Part shown: piece after piece, positions 6,690-15,867 of the stretch
Layout of the letters: each line of letters begins with the position of its first letter
Position numbering within the stretch: position 1 is the first letter of the stretch
DNA from: JBOFLG01 sp051657745
GTDB lineage: Bacteria; Actinomycetota; Actinomycetes; Actinomycetales; Dermatophilaceae
Assembly (NCBI GenBank): GCA_051657745.1
Contig: JBOFLG010000227.1
Span: 1-39,208, forward strand
DNA length: 39,208 nt
Direction of reading: 5' to 3'
Notes under the pieces: generated by a model
What the model was told of the DNA's origin: nothing
What the model saw: only the letters and a program-made list of their open reading frames with translations
Databases searched by the model: none
Made by a program: the position numbers and the translations under genes

Positions 6690-8266
6690 TGGTCACTCCC
6701 GGAGGCGACGGCGGGGGAAGGGTCGGTGACCCCGACGTACTGCAGCGTGCGTTCGACCGCAGGGCCCAGCAGGTCGAGCACCGGCGCGGGATAGACACCG
6801 AGCACGAGAAACGCGGCGAGGATCGGGGCCACGACCCACTTCTCGCGCAGCGACAAGTCGCGGGGCACCTCGTCCTCGGCGAACACCGGTGTCGGTCCGG
6901 TCATCACGCGTTGGTACATGAGCAGGATGTAGAGCGCGGCCAGCACAATGCCGACCGCGGCCAGCACGGCCGCGACCTCGTAGCGCATGAAGGTGCCCTG
7001 CAGCACCAGGAACTCGGACACGAACGGCCCAAGCCCCGGCAGCGACAGACTGGCGAGCCCGGCGACGAGGAAGCAGCCAGCGAGCAGCGGCGTGACCCGC
7101 TGCCAGCCGCCGTAATCGGGGATGCGCTTGCTGCCCCGGCGGGCGACGAGGAACCCGGCGATGAGGAACAACCCGGCGGTGGAGAATCCGTGGTTCACCA
7201 TGTAGAGGGTCGACCCCGCTCCGCCGACCGTGGTCATGGCGAAGATGCCGAGCACGATGAATCCGAAGTGGCTGATCGACGTGAAGGCGATGAGCCGCAT
7301 CATGTCGGTCTGCCCAATCGCGAGCAGCGCGCCGTAGGCCACCGAGACGACCGCGAGGCCGATGACGACCGGTGTGGCCCACTGCGCGGCCTCGGGGAAC
7401 AGCTGGAGGCAGAACCGAATCATGCCGTAGGTGCCGACCTTGTCGAGCACCCCGACGAGCAGCACCGCGGTGGCCGGGCGGGCCTCGGCGGCAGCGTCGG
7501 GTAGCCAGGTGTGCACCGGCCACATCGGCGCCTTGATCGCGAACGCGACGAAGAATGCGACGAACATCCAGCGCAGCGCCGCCGTGGACCCTTCGAGGGT
7601 GCCGGTGAGGTTCTCGACGAGGAAGCCCTGCTCGCCACCCGGACCGGCGATGTAGACCGCGATGACACCGACCAGCATGATCAGGCCGCCGACGAGGGAA
7701 AACAGCAGGAACTTCACTGCGGCGTACTGGCGCCGGGCGCCCCCGAAACCCCCGATCAGGAAGTACACCGGGATGAGCATCGCCTCGAAGAAGACGTAGA
7801 ACAGGAACACGTCGGTGGCCGCGAACACGCCCACCATGAATGCCTCAAGCACCAGCATCAGCGCGAAGTACCGCTTCGTGCGAGACAGGGCGGCGGCGCG
7901 CACGAGGTGCGCGTCGTCGTCATCCGCCTCGGCCGGCACCGGGATGTCGTTCCACGCCGCGAGCAGGCACACCGGCATCAGAACCGCGGCCATCACGATC
8001 AGGGCGAGCGCGATGCCGTCGACCCCGACGGCGTAGGACACCCCGAACTGCGGGATCCAGGAGTGCACCTCGGCGAGCTGGAACTGCGCGGTCGCCCCGG
8101 CGTCGAAGCGCGCCCAGGCGAACAGCGCGAGCGCGAGGGTGACCAGCGACGCCCCGAGCGCCACCGGGCGGGCTAGCCGGGCCGAGCCGGTCGGCAGCAT
8201 GGCCACGACGAGCGCGCCGAGCACCGGGGTGACGATCATCAGGGTCAGGACGGGCACGGAACTCAC
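6686..8266 (-). CDS. nuoM: NADH-quinone oxidoreductase subunit M
   Basis: A 526-residue antiporter-like membrane subunit of complex I, with about 14 transmembrane segments. The conserved glutamate is in VFLFYVFFEAMLIPVYFLIG, and the family block AFAIKAPMWPVHTWLPDAAA with its lysine is intact. I choose the GTG at 8266, which overlaps the nuoL stop as GTGA like its neighbours; another GTG at 8278 would add four residues. It overlaps nuoN downstream by 4 bp. The C-terminus ends in a short polar tail after the last helix. Nothing is missing compared with typical NuoM. Confidence 0.97.
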   Translation of the reverse strand: MSSVPVLTLMIVTPVLGALVVAMLPTGSARLARPVALGASLVTLALALFAWARFDAGATAQFQLAEVHSWIPQFGVSYAVGVDGIALALIVMAAVLMPVCLLAAWNDIPVPAEADDDDAHLVRAAALSRTKRYFALMLVLEAFMVGVFAATDVFLFYVFFEAMLIPVYFLIGGFGGARRQYAAVKFLLFSLVGGLIMLVGVIAVYIAGPGGEQGFLVENLTGTLEGSTAALRWMFVAFFVAFAIKAPMWPVHTWLPDAAAEARPATAVLLVGVLDKVGTYGMIRFCLQLFPEAAQWATPVVIGLAVVSVAYGALLAIGQTDMMRLIAFTSISHFGFIVLGIFAMTTVGGAGSTLYMVNHGFSTAGLFLIAGFLVARRGSKRIPDYGGWQRVTPLLAGCFLVAGLASLSLPGLGPFVSEFLVLQGTFMRYEVAAVLAAVGIVLAALYILLMYQRVMTGPTPVFAEDEVPRDLSLREKWVVAPILAAFLVLGVYPAPVLDLLGPAVERTLQYVGVTDPSPAVASGSDQ

Positions 8267-10197
8267 TGGATCACCCACAGCACGCCGAGGACGGAGACCA
8301 CGCCGGTGAGCATCGTCAGGGCGTACGACCGGGCGTACCCGGTCTGCAGCCGCCGCAGCCGGGACGACAGCCCGCCGACCACGGCGGCGAGCCCGCCGAC
8401 CGCGCCGTCGACACCGCGCGCGTCGGCGAAGACCAGCCCGCGGGTGAGGTGGATGCCGGGACGCATGAAGACCCCTTCGTTGACGGCGTCCTGATAGAGA
8501 TCGACCCGGGCAGCCCGGGTGAGCAGCGAGCCGCGTGGCGCCACCACCGGCACCTCATCGCGGCCGTACCGCCACCAGGCGAGCACGCCCCCGGCCGCGA
8601 CTAGGGTGAGGGTGAGGGCGATCAGCAGCGGGACCGGCAGAACCGGCGACTCCTTCGCGTGTTCCCCCACCACCGGCTCGAGCCAGGCCTCGATCGCCCC
8701 AGTCGGGTAGAGCAGCAGGCCGAGTGAGGCTGACCCCACCGCGAGCACCATCATCGGCACCGTCATGGTCAGCGGTGACTCATGCGGGTGCTGTTCCTTC
8801 GCGCTCCAGCGGCGCTTTCCGTGGAACGTCATGAAGAACAGCCGCGACATATAGAACGCGGTGATCCCGGCGCCGAGCAGCGCAGCGCCGCCGAGCACCC
8901 ATGGCCGCCAGCCCTCGCCGACGAATGCCTCCTCGATGATCTTGTCCTTCGAGTAGAACCCGGCGAACGGAGGGACCCCGAGGATGGCGAGCCAGCCCAG
9001 CCCGAACGTGGCCCAGGTGATCTTCATCGAGGTGGACAGCCCACCGAAGCGGCGCATGTTCACCTCGTCCTTCATGCCATGCATCACCGAACCGGCACCG
9101 AGGAACATGCCCGCCTTGAAGAAGCCGTGGGTAAGCAGGTGGAAGATCGCGAACACATAGCCGGCGGGGCCAAGCCCGGCGGCGAGCATCATGTAGCCGA
9201 TCTGGCTCATCGTCGAGGCGGCGAGCGCCTTCTTGATGTCGTCCTTGGCGCAGCCGACCACCGCACCGAAAACCAACGTGACGGCGCCGACCAGCGCCAC
9301 GGCGAGTGCGGCATCCGGCGCCGCGTTGTAGATGGCGCCGGAGCGCACCACGAGGTAGACCCCGGCGGTCACCATGGTCGCGGCGTGGATGAGGGCGGAC
9401 ACCGGGGTCGGGCCGGCCATCGCGTCACCGAGCCAGGACTGCAGCGGGAACTGCGCCGACTTGCCGCATGCACCGACGAGCAGCAGCAGCCCGATCGCGG
9501 TGAGCGCGCCCTGGCTCGCACCCTCGACACCGGTGTTCACACTCTCGTAGTCGACCGCGCCGACGGTGACGAACATGACCATGATCCCGATCGCCAGCCC
9601 AAGGTCGCCGACCCGGTTGACCACGAACGCCTTATTGGCGGCGCTGGCGTAGGCGGGATTGTGGTTCCAGAACCCGATCAGCAGGTACGACGCCACACCG
9701 ACGCCCTCCCAGCCGACGAACAGCAGCAGGTAGGAGTCGGCGAGCACGAGCAGCAGCATCGCCGCGACGAACAGGTTGAGGTAGGCGAAAAACCGGCGCT
9801 TGTCGGGGTCGTGCGCCATATACCCGAGCGAGTACACGTGGATCAGCGACCCGACAAAGGTCACCAGCAGGACGAAGCTCACCGAGAGCGGGTCCACGAG
9901 CAGCCCGATATCGAGCTGGAACGCCCCGGCTGGAACCCACTCCCACAGCGGGACCCCGAGCGCACGTTCCTCGGCGTTGAGACCGACCAGCTGCACCAGC
10001 ACGGCCAGGCCGACGGCGAAGGATGACCAGGACAGCGCGGTGGCGAGCCCCGGACCGAACCGGTCGGTGCGCCGGCCACCGAGCAGCAGCACGGCGGCGC
10101 CGGCCAGTGGCAGGGCCACGAGCAGCCACGCCACCGACGCCACCCCGGTGGCGTCGGTCGTTGTCAACCCGCCGTCAGCGGCGAGGAGTGAGGTCAC
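8263..10197 (-). CDS. nuoL: NADH-quinone oxidoreductase subunit L
   Basis: A 644-residue membrane subunit at the tip of the complex I arm. It has the antiporter-like core plus the C-terminal region that forms the long lateral helix. The key glutamate is in LLLFVGWEGVGVASYLLIGF, and the block QFPLQSWLGDAMAGPTPVSA carries the usual motif before the HAATMVTAG signature. The GTG start at 10197 has AAGGAG (plus-strand 10206-10211) at 8 bases, and this site overlaps the nuoK stop. The gap to nuoK is 12 bp, one of the few nuo junctions here without overlap, so NuoL may be initiated partly independently. Confidence 0.97.
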   Translation of the reverse strand: MTSLLAADGGLTTTDATGVASVAWLLVALPLAGAAVLLLGGRRTDRFGPGLATALSWSSFAVGLAVLVQLVGLNAEERALGVPLWEWVPAGAFQLDIGLLVDPLSVSFVLLVTFVGSLIHVYSLGYMAHDPDKRRFFAYLNLFVAAMLLLVLADSYLLLFVGWEGVGVASYLLIGFWNHNPAYASAANKAFVVNRVGDLGLAIGIMVMFVTVGAVDYESVNTGVEGASQGALTAIGLLLLVGACGKSAQFPLQSWLGDAMAGPTPVSALIHAATMVTAGVYLVVRSGAIYNAAPDAALAVALVGAVTLVFGAVVGCAKDDIKKALAASTMSQIGYMMLAAGLGPAGYVFAIFHLLTHGFFKAGMFLGAGSVMHGMKDEVNMRRFGGLSTSMKITWATFGLGWLAILGVPPFAGFYSKDKIIEEAFVGEGWRPWVLGGAALLGAGITAFYMSRLFFMTFHGKRRWSAKEQHPHESPLTMTVPMMVLAVGSASLGLLLYPTGAIEAWLEPVVGEHAKESPVLPVPLLIALTLTLVAAGGVLAWWRYGRDEVPVVAPRGSLLTRAARVDLYQDAVNEGVFMRPGIHLTRGLVFADARGVDGAVGGLAAVVGGLSSRLRRLQTGYARSYALTMLTGVVSVLGVLWVIQ

Positions 10198-10209
10198 GGG
10201 TTCTGCTCC

Positions 10210-10509
10210 TTATAGCTTCAGCAGGTTCGCGTCGTCGACCGAGGCCGAGCGGCGGGAGCGGAAGATCGCCATGATGATGGCCAGGCCGACCACGACCTCG
10301 GCCGCCGCGACCACCATGACGAACAGCGCGATGACCTGGCCATCGAGGGTGCCGTGGTAGCGGGCGAAGGTGACGAAGACGAGGTTCGCGGCGTTGAGCA
10401 TCAGCTCGACACCCATAAAGACGATGATCGCGTTGCGTCGGGTGAGCACGGTGGCCGCGCCGATCGCGAAGAGGATCACCGCGAGGTAGAGGTAGTTGAC
10501 CAGGCTCAT
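10210..10509 (-). CDS. nuoK: NADH-quinone oxidoreductase subunit K
   Basis: A 99-residue, three-helix membrane subunit of complex I. The two conserved membrane glutamates are present at E35 (FMGVELMLNAANL) and E70 (VVAAAEVVVGLAI), both part of the central proton-transfer axis of the family. The ATG at 10509 overlaps the nuoJ stop as ATGA. Length is normal. A short hydrophilic tail ends the protein before the ribosome binding site of nuoL. Confidence 0.97.
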   Translation of the reverse strand: MSLVNYLYLAVILFAIGAATVLTRRNAIIVFMGVELMLNAANLVFVTFARYHGTLDGQVIALFVMVVAAAEVVVGLAIIMAIFRSRRSASVDDANLLKL

Positions 10510-11276
10510 CGTTCGCTCTCCTCCCGAAGGTCGCGTTCGATGCGGCGCTCAGCCTCGGTGAACTGCTCCGGCGAACGGTTCTGGTCGCGGGCGGTGAGCA
10601 CCCGCGACACGGACAACTCGGCGGGCGATCCGTCGGGGAGCAGAGCCGCGGTGTCGACGGCGTTGTGCCGGGCGTAGACGCCCGGCGCCGGCAGCCCAGC
10701 CAGATGCTGGCCCTCCCGGAACCGGCGTCGGCTCCACTCCTTCTGGTCGGGCCCACGCCCCAGCCGTTCCCGATGCGCGAGCACCATGGCACCGACCGCG
10801 GCGGTGATCAGCAGGACGCTGGTGATCTCGAAGACCCACACGTACCGGCCGAAGATCAGCTGGGCGACCCCGCTGACGTTGCCGGTCTGGGCGTTGACCT
10901 TGTCCAGCCCGGCGCCCGAGCCCCAGGCCACCCGGCCGGTCGCCGACGCGAGGATGCCGCCGAGGCCGACGCAGAGCACCACGGTGACCCAGCGTTGCCC
11001 GGCGAGGGTCTCGATCAGGCTGTCCGACGAGTCGACACCGACCAGCATGATGACGAAGAGGAACAGCATCATCACCGCGCCGGTGTAGACGAAGATCTGG
11101 ATGATGCCGAGAAAGTCGGCGTCCTGAGCGAGATAGAACACCCCGAGCACGATCATCGTGAGCGCCATCCCGAGCGCAGCGTGCACGGCCTTGCGCGCGA
11201 ACACCAGCGCGAGCGCGCCGGCCACCGCGACCGGCGCAAGTACCCAGAACGCCACCGCTTCGCCACCGCCGGTCAC
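10506..11276 (-). CDS. nuoJ: NADH-quinone oxidoreductase subunit J
   Basis: A 256-residue membrane subunit of complex I with five hydrophobic helices (about residues 8-170). The conserved helix 3 region appears as VYTGAVMMLFLFVIMLVGVD. The GTG at 11276 is chosen because it overlaps the nuoI stop (GTGA) and has GGAGG 7 bases upstream; the open frame extends further but inside nuoI. After the last helix there is a long hydrophilic C-terminal tail (about 80 residues, rich in Arg, Glu and Pro), typical of actinobacterial NuoJ and absent from E. coli NuoJ. It overlaps nuoK by 4 bp. Confidence 0.96.
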   Translation of the reverse strand: MTGGGEAVAFWVLAPVAVAGALALVFARKAVHAALGMALTMIVLGVFYLAQDADFLGIIQIFVYTGAVMMLFLFVIMLVGVDSSDSLIETLAGQRWVTVVLCVGLGGILASATGRVAWGSGAGLDKVNAQTGNVSGVAQLIFGRYVWVFEITSVLLITAAVGAMVLAHRERLGRGPDQKEWSRRRFREGQHLAGLPAPGVYARHNAVDTAALLPDGSPAELSVSRVLTARDQNRSPEQFTEAERRIERDLREESER

Positions 11277-11911
11277 GAGGCCACCTCCGCGTCGCCAGCC
11301 GGCACCGCGCCGGCATCCGCGCGAGCTGACCGGGCGGCGACGTCGGCGCGTTGGCCGTCGGTGGGTGCGGTTACCGTGCCGAGGTAGTAGTCGCGCTCCT
11401 GCGCACCCTCGGCCATCGGAAACGGCGGCGGCAGCATGCCGGGCTGGAGCGGTGCGAGCAGCTGGTCTTTGGTGAAGATCAGGTCGGCCCGGTTGTTGTC
11501 GGCGAGTTCGTACTCGTTGGTCATGGTCAGCGCCCGGGTCGGGCAGGCCTCGATACACAACCCGCAGAAGATACAGCGCAGGTAGTTGATCTGGTAGACG
11601 CGGCCGTACCGCTCCCCTGGGCTGAATCGCCCCGACCCGCCATCGGTGTCGTCGTTGTCGGCGCCCTCGACGAGGATCGCATCGGCAGGGCAGGCCCAGG
11701 CGCACAGCTCGCAGCCGACGCATTTCTCCAACCCGTCCGGATGCCGGTTGAGTTGGTGCCGGCCGTGGAACCGGGGCTGCGGCGCACGACGCTCCTCGGG
11801 GTACTGCGCGGTGGCCACCGTGCGGAACATGGTCGAGAAGGTCACCCCGAAGCCAGCTACCGGGGCGAACAGGTCCGCGAGAAAGCCGGACTTTCGCTGC
11901 TGGTCAGCCAC
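11273..11911 (-). CDS. nuoI: NADH-quinone oxidoreductase subunit I
   Basis: A 212-residue ferredoxin-like subunit of the peripheral arm of complex I. It carries clusters N6a and N6b through two CxxCxxCxxxCP motifs: C64, C67, C70, C74 and C113, C116, C119, C123. The GTG at 11911 overlaps the end of nuoH by 8 bp and has GAGGAGG just upstream; the frame stays open further but within nuoH. A loop of about 20 residues rich in Asp and Gly separates the two motifs, and an Ala-rich tail of about 50 residues follows the core. It hands electrons to NuoB. Confidence 0.96.
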   Translation of the reverse strand: MADQQRKSGFLADLFAPVAGFGVTFSTMFRTVATAQYPEERRAPQPRFHGRHQLNRHPDGLEKCVGCELCAWACPADAILVEGADNDDTDGGSGRFSPGERYGRVYQINYLRCIFCGLCIEACPTRALTMTNEYELADNNRADLIFTKDQLLAPLQPGMLPPPFPMAEGAQERDYYLGTVTAPTDGQRADVAARSARADAGAVPAGDAEVAS

Positions 11912-13322
11912 GGACTGCCTCCTCGATCTCGTGGGTGGGCGTGTCGGCATCCGGGGATGACGAGAGCGCCGATGGGGCGAGCGATGGCTCGCGCAGAGTC
12001 TGCCCGGGCAGTGGCGGCACCGGGAACCCGCCGGCGTACGGGTCGACCTCGGTGGGTGCGGCCGGATGCAGCGCCGCCTCCGCGGCCTCGGCCCGGCGGT
12101 CCCAGACCCAGCCGCCGACCAGGGCGGTCACGGCGACTAGGCCGATCAGGCCGAGGGTGACCACGGGGAAGGCGCGCCCGGCGACCACGACCTGGCCGCC
12201 GACGACATCGTCGAACCACCCGTTCTGGGCGGCCCGGAAGAACGCGACCAGCACGACCCAGCCGAGGGTCGCCGGGATGAGGAACTTCCAGCCGAAGCGC
12301 ATGAACTGGTCGTACCGCACCCGGGGCAGCGACCCGCGCAGCCACACGAACAGGAACATGAATGCCCACAGCTTGACGGTGAACCAGAGCAGACCCCACC
12401 AGCCCGTGGTGAGCGCGCCGTCGGCGATCAGCCCGATGCCGGGTGGGGCGAGATGGCCGCCGAGGAACATCGTGGTGGCGAGCGCCGCGACGGTGAACAT
12501 GTTGATGTACTCGCCGAGGAAGAACATCGCGAACCGCATCGAGCCGTACTCGGTGTGGAACCCACCGGTGAGCTCACCTTCACCCTCGGCGAGGTCGAAC
12601 GGCAGCCGGTTGGTCTCGCCGACCATTGTGATGACGTAGACGAAGAAGCTGAAGAACCCCGGGATGACGTACCAAAAGTCCTGCGCCTGGGCCTGCACGA
12701 TCTGCGAGGTCGACATCGACCCGGCGTAGAGGAACACCGCCACCAGGGAGAGCCCCATGGCGATCTCGTACGACACCATCTGCGCCGAACTGCGCAACCC
12801 ACCGATCAGCGGGTAGGTCGAGCCGGAACTCCAACCGGCGAGCACCACACCGTAGATGCCGACCCCGGCCACCGCGAGCACGAGGAGCACTGCCACCGGG
12901 GTGTCGGTGAGTTGCAACGGCGTGGTGTGACCGAACATCGACACCTCCCCGCCCATCGGGATGATCGCGAAGGAGAGGAAGCACATCGTCGCGGTGATGA
13001 TGGGAGCAAGGGTGAACACGAACGCGTCGGATGCCGCCGGGCGCACATCCTCCTTGAGCATGTTCTTCGCGCCGTCGGCGAGGGTCTGCAGCAGGCCGAA
13101 CGGGCCGGTACGGTTCGGGCCCGGCCGCTGCTGCATCCGCCCGATGACCCGCCGCTCGAACCAGATGACAAGCAGCGTCGAGAGCAGCAGGTAGACAAAG
13201 ATCAGCAGCGCCTTGACGATGCTCAGCCAGAACGGGGTGTCGCCGAAATCGACCACCGGGTTGTCGGTGCTCTCGGCAGCGACAACGAAGGCGGCCTCGG
13301 GCAGCGCGGCGACGACACTCAT
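11904..13322 (-). CDS. nuoH: NADH-quinone oxidoreductase subunit H
   Basis: A 472-residue membrane subunit that forms the quinone chamber with NuoB and NuoD. About eight helices are present, with the family signatures FERRVIGRMQQRPGPNRTGP and RLPFDLAEGEGELTGGFHTE, the latter being the acidic loop that couples quinone reduction to proton movement. The ATG at 13322 has GAGG about 8 bases upstream. A C-terminal extension of roughly 70 residues rich in Ala, Pro and Asp follows the last helix, longer than in E. coli but common in Actinobacteria. The 61-bp gap to nuoG is one of only three nuo gaps; it holds a small hairpin (13359-13373). Confidence 0.96.
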   Translation of the reverse strand: MSVVAALPEAAFVVAAESTDNPVVDFGDTPFWLSIVKALLIFVYLLLSTLLVIWFERRVIGRMQQRPGPNRTGPFGLLQTLADGAKNMLKEDVRPAASDAFVFTLAPIITATMCFLSFAIIPMGGEVSMFGHTTPLQLTDTPVAVLLVLAVAGVGIYGVVLAGWSSGSTYPLIGGLRSSAQMVSYEIAMGLSLVAVFLYAGSMSTSQIVQAQAQDFWYVIPGFFSFFVYVITMVGETNRLPFDLAEGEGELTGGFHTEYGSMRFAMFFLGEYINMFTVAALATTMFLGGHLAPPGIGLIADGALTTGWWGLLWFTVKLWAFMFLFVWLRGSLPRVRYDQFMRFGWKFLIPATLGWVVLVAFFRAAQNGWFDDVVGGQVVVAGRAFPVVTLGLIGLVAVTALVGGWVWDRRAEAAEAALHPAAPTEVDPYAGGFPVPPLPGQTLREPSLAPSALSSSPDADTPTHEIEEAVRG

Positions 13323-13383
13323 GCGGGGTCCTCGCGACGTATCCGAAGGAGCGAAGCGACGAAGGAACTTCGTGGGGTGCTGC

Positions 13384-15867
13384 TCATGACGAACTCTCCT
13401 TGCGGACGGAGACCAGGGCTCCCGGGGCGCCGCCGAGAGTAGCGCGCAGGTCGCATCCGTCAGAGTTGGTGGGCAGCCAGACCACATGGTCGGCCATCTC
13501 GCAAACGACCGCCGGGGCCGTGACCGCGGTCTCCCCGGTGGCGACCACGAGTCGGTCACCGTCAGCGACGCCGAGCGCGGCAGCAGTGGCCGCGGACAGC
13601 CGGGCAACCGGGCGAGGCGCGGTGCCGGCGAGGAACGGCTCGCCATCCTGCATCGACCCCCGGTCGAGCAGGTGCCGCCAGGTGGCCAGCACCAGCATGC
13701 CGGGTTCGACGCTCGGCACCTCGCCGGCCTCCACCTGCGGAGCCGGCCCACGGGAAGTGCCGGACCGGCCGAGCCGAGCCATCTCGGCCCGCACCTCGCG
13801 CAGGGTGCGGGTGCCGAGAAAATGCCCCATCGCGTCGGCGATCATGTCGAGCACGCGGTAGTCGCTGACGTAGCTCGTCTCCAGGGCCGCGTGGAACTCC
13901 CGGAGGCGGCCCTCCCAGGTGCGGAATGTGCCGCCCTTTTCGGCGTGGGCCGCGACCGGCAGCACGACGTCGGCGACCGCGGTAACGGCCGACTCACGCA
14001 CCTCGAGCGAGACCACAAACGGCGCCTCGAAGGCATCGCGCGCGCCGCTGCCGCCGAAGTCGGCCGGGTCGAGCCCGCCGACGACCAGGGCACCGAGGCT
14101 GCCGGATGCCGCTGCCGCGAGGATGCCGGCGCTGTCCCGCCCCGCCGCACTCGGCAACGACTCGACCTCCCAGGCCGCCGCGACCTCACCGCGCGCGGTG
14201 TCATCGGTGACCGCACGGCCACCGGGCAACAGGGTCGGGAACGCCCCGGCATCGAGGGCTCCTCGCTCACCGGCCCGGCGCGGCACCCAGGCCAGCCGTG
14301 CCCCGGTGGCCGCCACCAACGCCACCACCGCAGTGAGCGCACCGGGCACACTGGCCAGCCGCTCACCGACCAGCACAATGCCGTTCTCGCGCAACGCCGC
14401 CGACGCCTCGGCGACCAGGTCGGACCCGCCGTCGGACGACAATGCGCCAAGCACCTCCGGCTCGGTGCCCGGTGCGGCCGGGATGAGGTGGCCACCCATT
14501 TTCGCGAGCCCCCGGGTCGCCACCGGCGACACCGAGAAGACTCGAGTACCCCGGGTGCGGAACGCCTTACGGAGCCGGAGGAAGACGATCGGGCTCTCGT
14601 CCTCCGGCTCGAACCCGACGAGCAGCACACTTCCGGCCGCCTCGAGGTCGGCGTAGGTGACCGCTCCGTCATCCGGTGAGGTGCGCACGACCGTGGCGCC
14701 CAGGAAGTCGGTCTCCTCGGCCGAGTGTGGGCGAGCCCGGAAGTCGACGTCGTTGGTGCCGAGCACGGTCCGAGCGAACTTGCCGTAGGCGTAGGCGTCC
14801 TCGGCGCTGATCCGGCCCCCGGTGAGCACACCCGCGGAGCCAGCCGCAGCCAACCCGGCCGCAGCCGCGGCGAGCGCGTCCTGCCAGGACGCCACCCGCA
14901 ACTCCCCGTCATCCCCGCGGACCATCGGCAACTCGAGCCGGTCGCCAACCCCGGTGGAGGCAAACGCCCACCGGCCCTTGTCGCAGTTCCACTCCTCGTT
15001 CACCGCTGGGTCGGCCTGAGCCAGCCGACGCAGCACGGTGCCGCGGCGGTGGTCGGTGCGCTGGGCGCAGCCGCTGGCGCAGTGCTCGCACACGCTCGGG
15101 GTCGAGACCAGGTCGAACGGGCGGCTGCGGAACCGATACGCCGAGCCGGTCAGCGCACCCACCGGGCAGATCTGCACGGTGTTGCCGCTGAAGTAGGACT
15201 CGAACGGCTGCTCCTGGTAGATGCCCACCTGCTGCAGCGCACCCCGCTCGACCAGGGCGATGAACGGGTCACCGGCGACCTGCTCCGAGAAGCGGGTACA
15301 GCGGGCGCACAGCACGCACCGCTCGCGGTCCAGCAGCACCTGGCTCGAGATGTTGATCGGCTTCGGGTAGGTGCGCTTGACGTCCTCGAATCGCGACGTC
15401 GACCGGCCGTTGCTCATCGCCTGGTTCTGCAGCGGGCACTCGCCCCCCTTGTCGCAGACCGGGCAGTCGAGTGGATGGTTGATCAGCAGCAACTCCATCA
15501 CCCCACGCTGGGCCTTGTCGGCTCCGGGCGAGGTGTACTGCGTCTTGACCACCATGCCGGGGGCCGCCGCCATCGTGCACGAGGCCTGCGGCTTCATCCG
15601 GCCGGGCGGGCCCTGCATCTGCCTCGGCTCACCCGGTGCGCCGTCCGGGCCGGGTGGGCCCGGCATCCACACCTCGACGAGGCACTGGCGGCAGGCCCCC
15701 ACCGGGTCCAACCCGGGGTGGTCACAGAAGCGCGGGATGTCGATGCCGACCTGCTCAGCGGCGCGGATGACGAGCGTGCCCTTGGGCACGCTCACCTCCA
15801 CCCCGTCGATGGTCAGGGTGACGAGATCGACCGCAGCAGGGGCGGCCGGCTCGGACGTGGTGGTCAT
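13384..15867 (-). CDS. nuoG: NADH-quinone oxidoreductase subunit G
   Basis: An 827-residue peripheral subunit carrying most of the iron-sulfur chain. Residues about 14-100 are a [2Fe-2S] ferredoxin domain (C48, C59, C62 and a later ASCT cysteine). Next come the His/Cys motif HPLDCPVCDKGGEC, the [4Fe-4S] motif RCVLCARCTRF, and CEHCASGC followed by a fourth Cys at WNCDKGRW. The last set fits the off-pathway cluster N7, lost in many species. The rest is molybdopterin-oxidoreductase-like, without evidence for a bound molybdenum cofactor. The ATG start overlaps the nuoF stop (ATGA). The C-terminal third is Ala-rich and divergent. Confidence 0.96.
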   Translation of the reverse strand: MTTTSEPAAPAAVDLVTLTIDGVEVSVPKGTLVIRAAEQVGIDIPRFCDHPGLDPVGACRQCLVEVWMPGPPGPDGAPGEPRQMQGPPGRMKPQASCTMAAAPGMVVKTQYTSPGADKAQRGVMELLLINHPLDCPVCDKGGECPLQNQAMSNGRSTSRFEDVKRTYPKPINISSQVLLDRERCVLCARCTRFSEQVAGDPFIALVERGALQQVGIYQEQPFESYFSGNTVQICPVGALTGSAYRFRSRPFDLVSTPSVCEHCASGCAQRTDHRRGTVLRRLAQADPAVNEEWNCDKGRWAFASTGVGDRLELPMVRGDDGELRVASWQDALAAAAAGLAAAGSAGVLTGGRISAEDAYAYGKFARTVLGTNDVDFRARPHSAEETDFLGATVVRTSPDDGAVTYADLEAAGSVLLVGFEPEDESPIVFLRLRKAFRTRGTRVFSVSPVATRGLAKMGGHLIPAAPGTEPEVLGALSSDGGSDLVAEASAALRENGIVLVGERLASVPGALTAVVALVAATGARLAWVPRRAGERGALDAGAFPTLLPGGRAVTDDTARGEVAAAWEVESLPSAAGRDSAGILAAAASGSLGALVVGGLDPADFGGSGARDAFEAPFVVSLEVRESAVTAVADVVLPVAAHAEKGGTFRTWEGRLREFHAALETSYVSDYRVLDMIADAMGHFLGTRTLREVRAEMARLGRSGTSRGPAPQVEAGEVPSVEPGMLVLATWRHLLDRGSMQDGEPFLAGTAPRPVARLSAATAAALGVADGDRLVVATGETAVTAPAVVCEMADHVVWLPTNSDGCDLRATLGGAPGALVSVRKESSS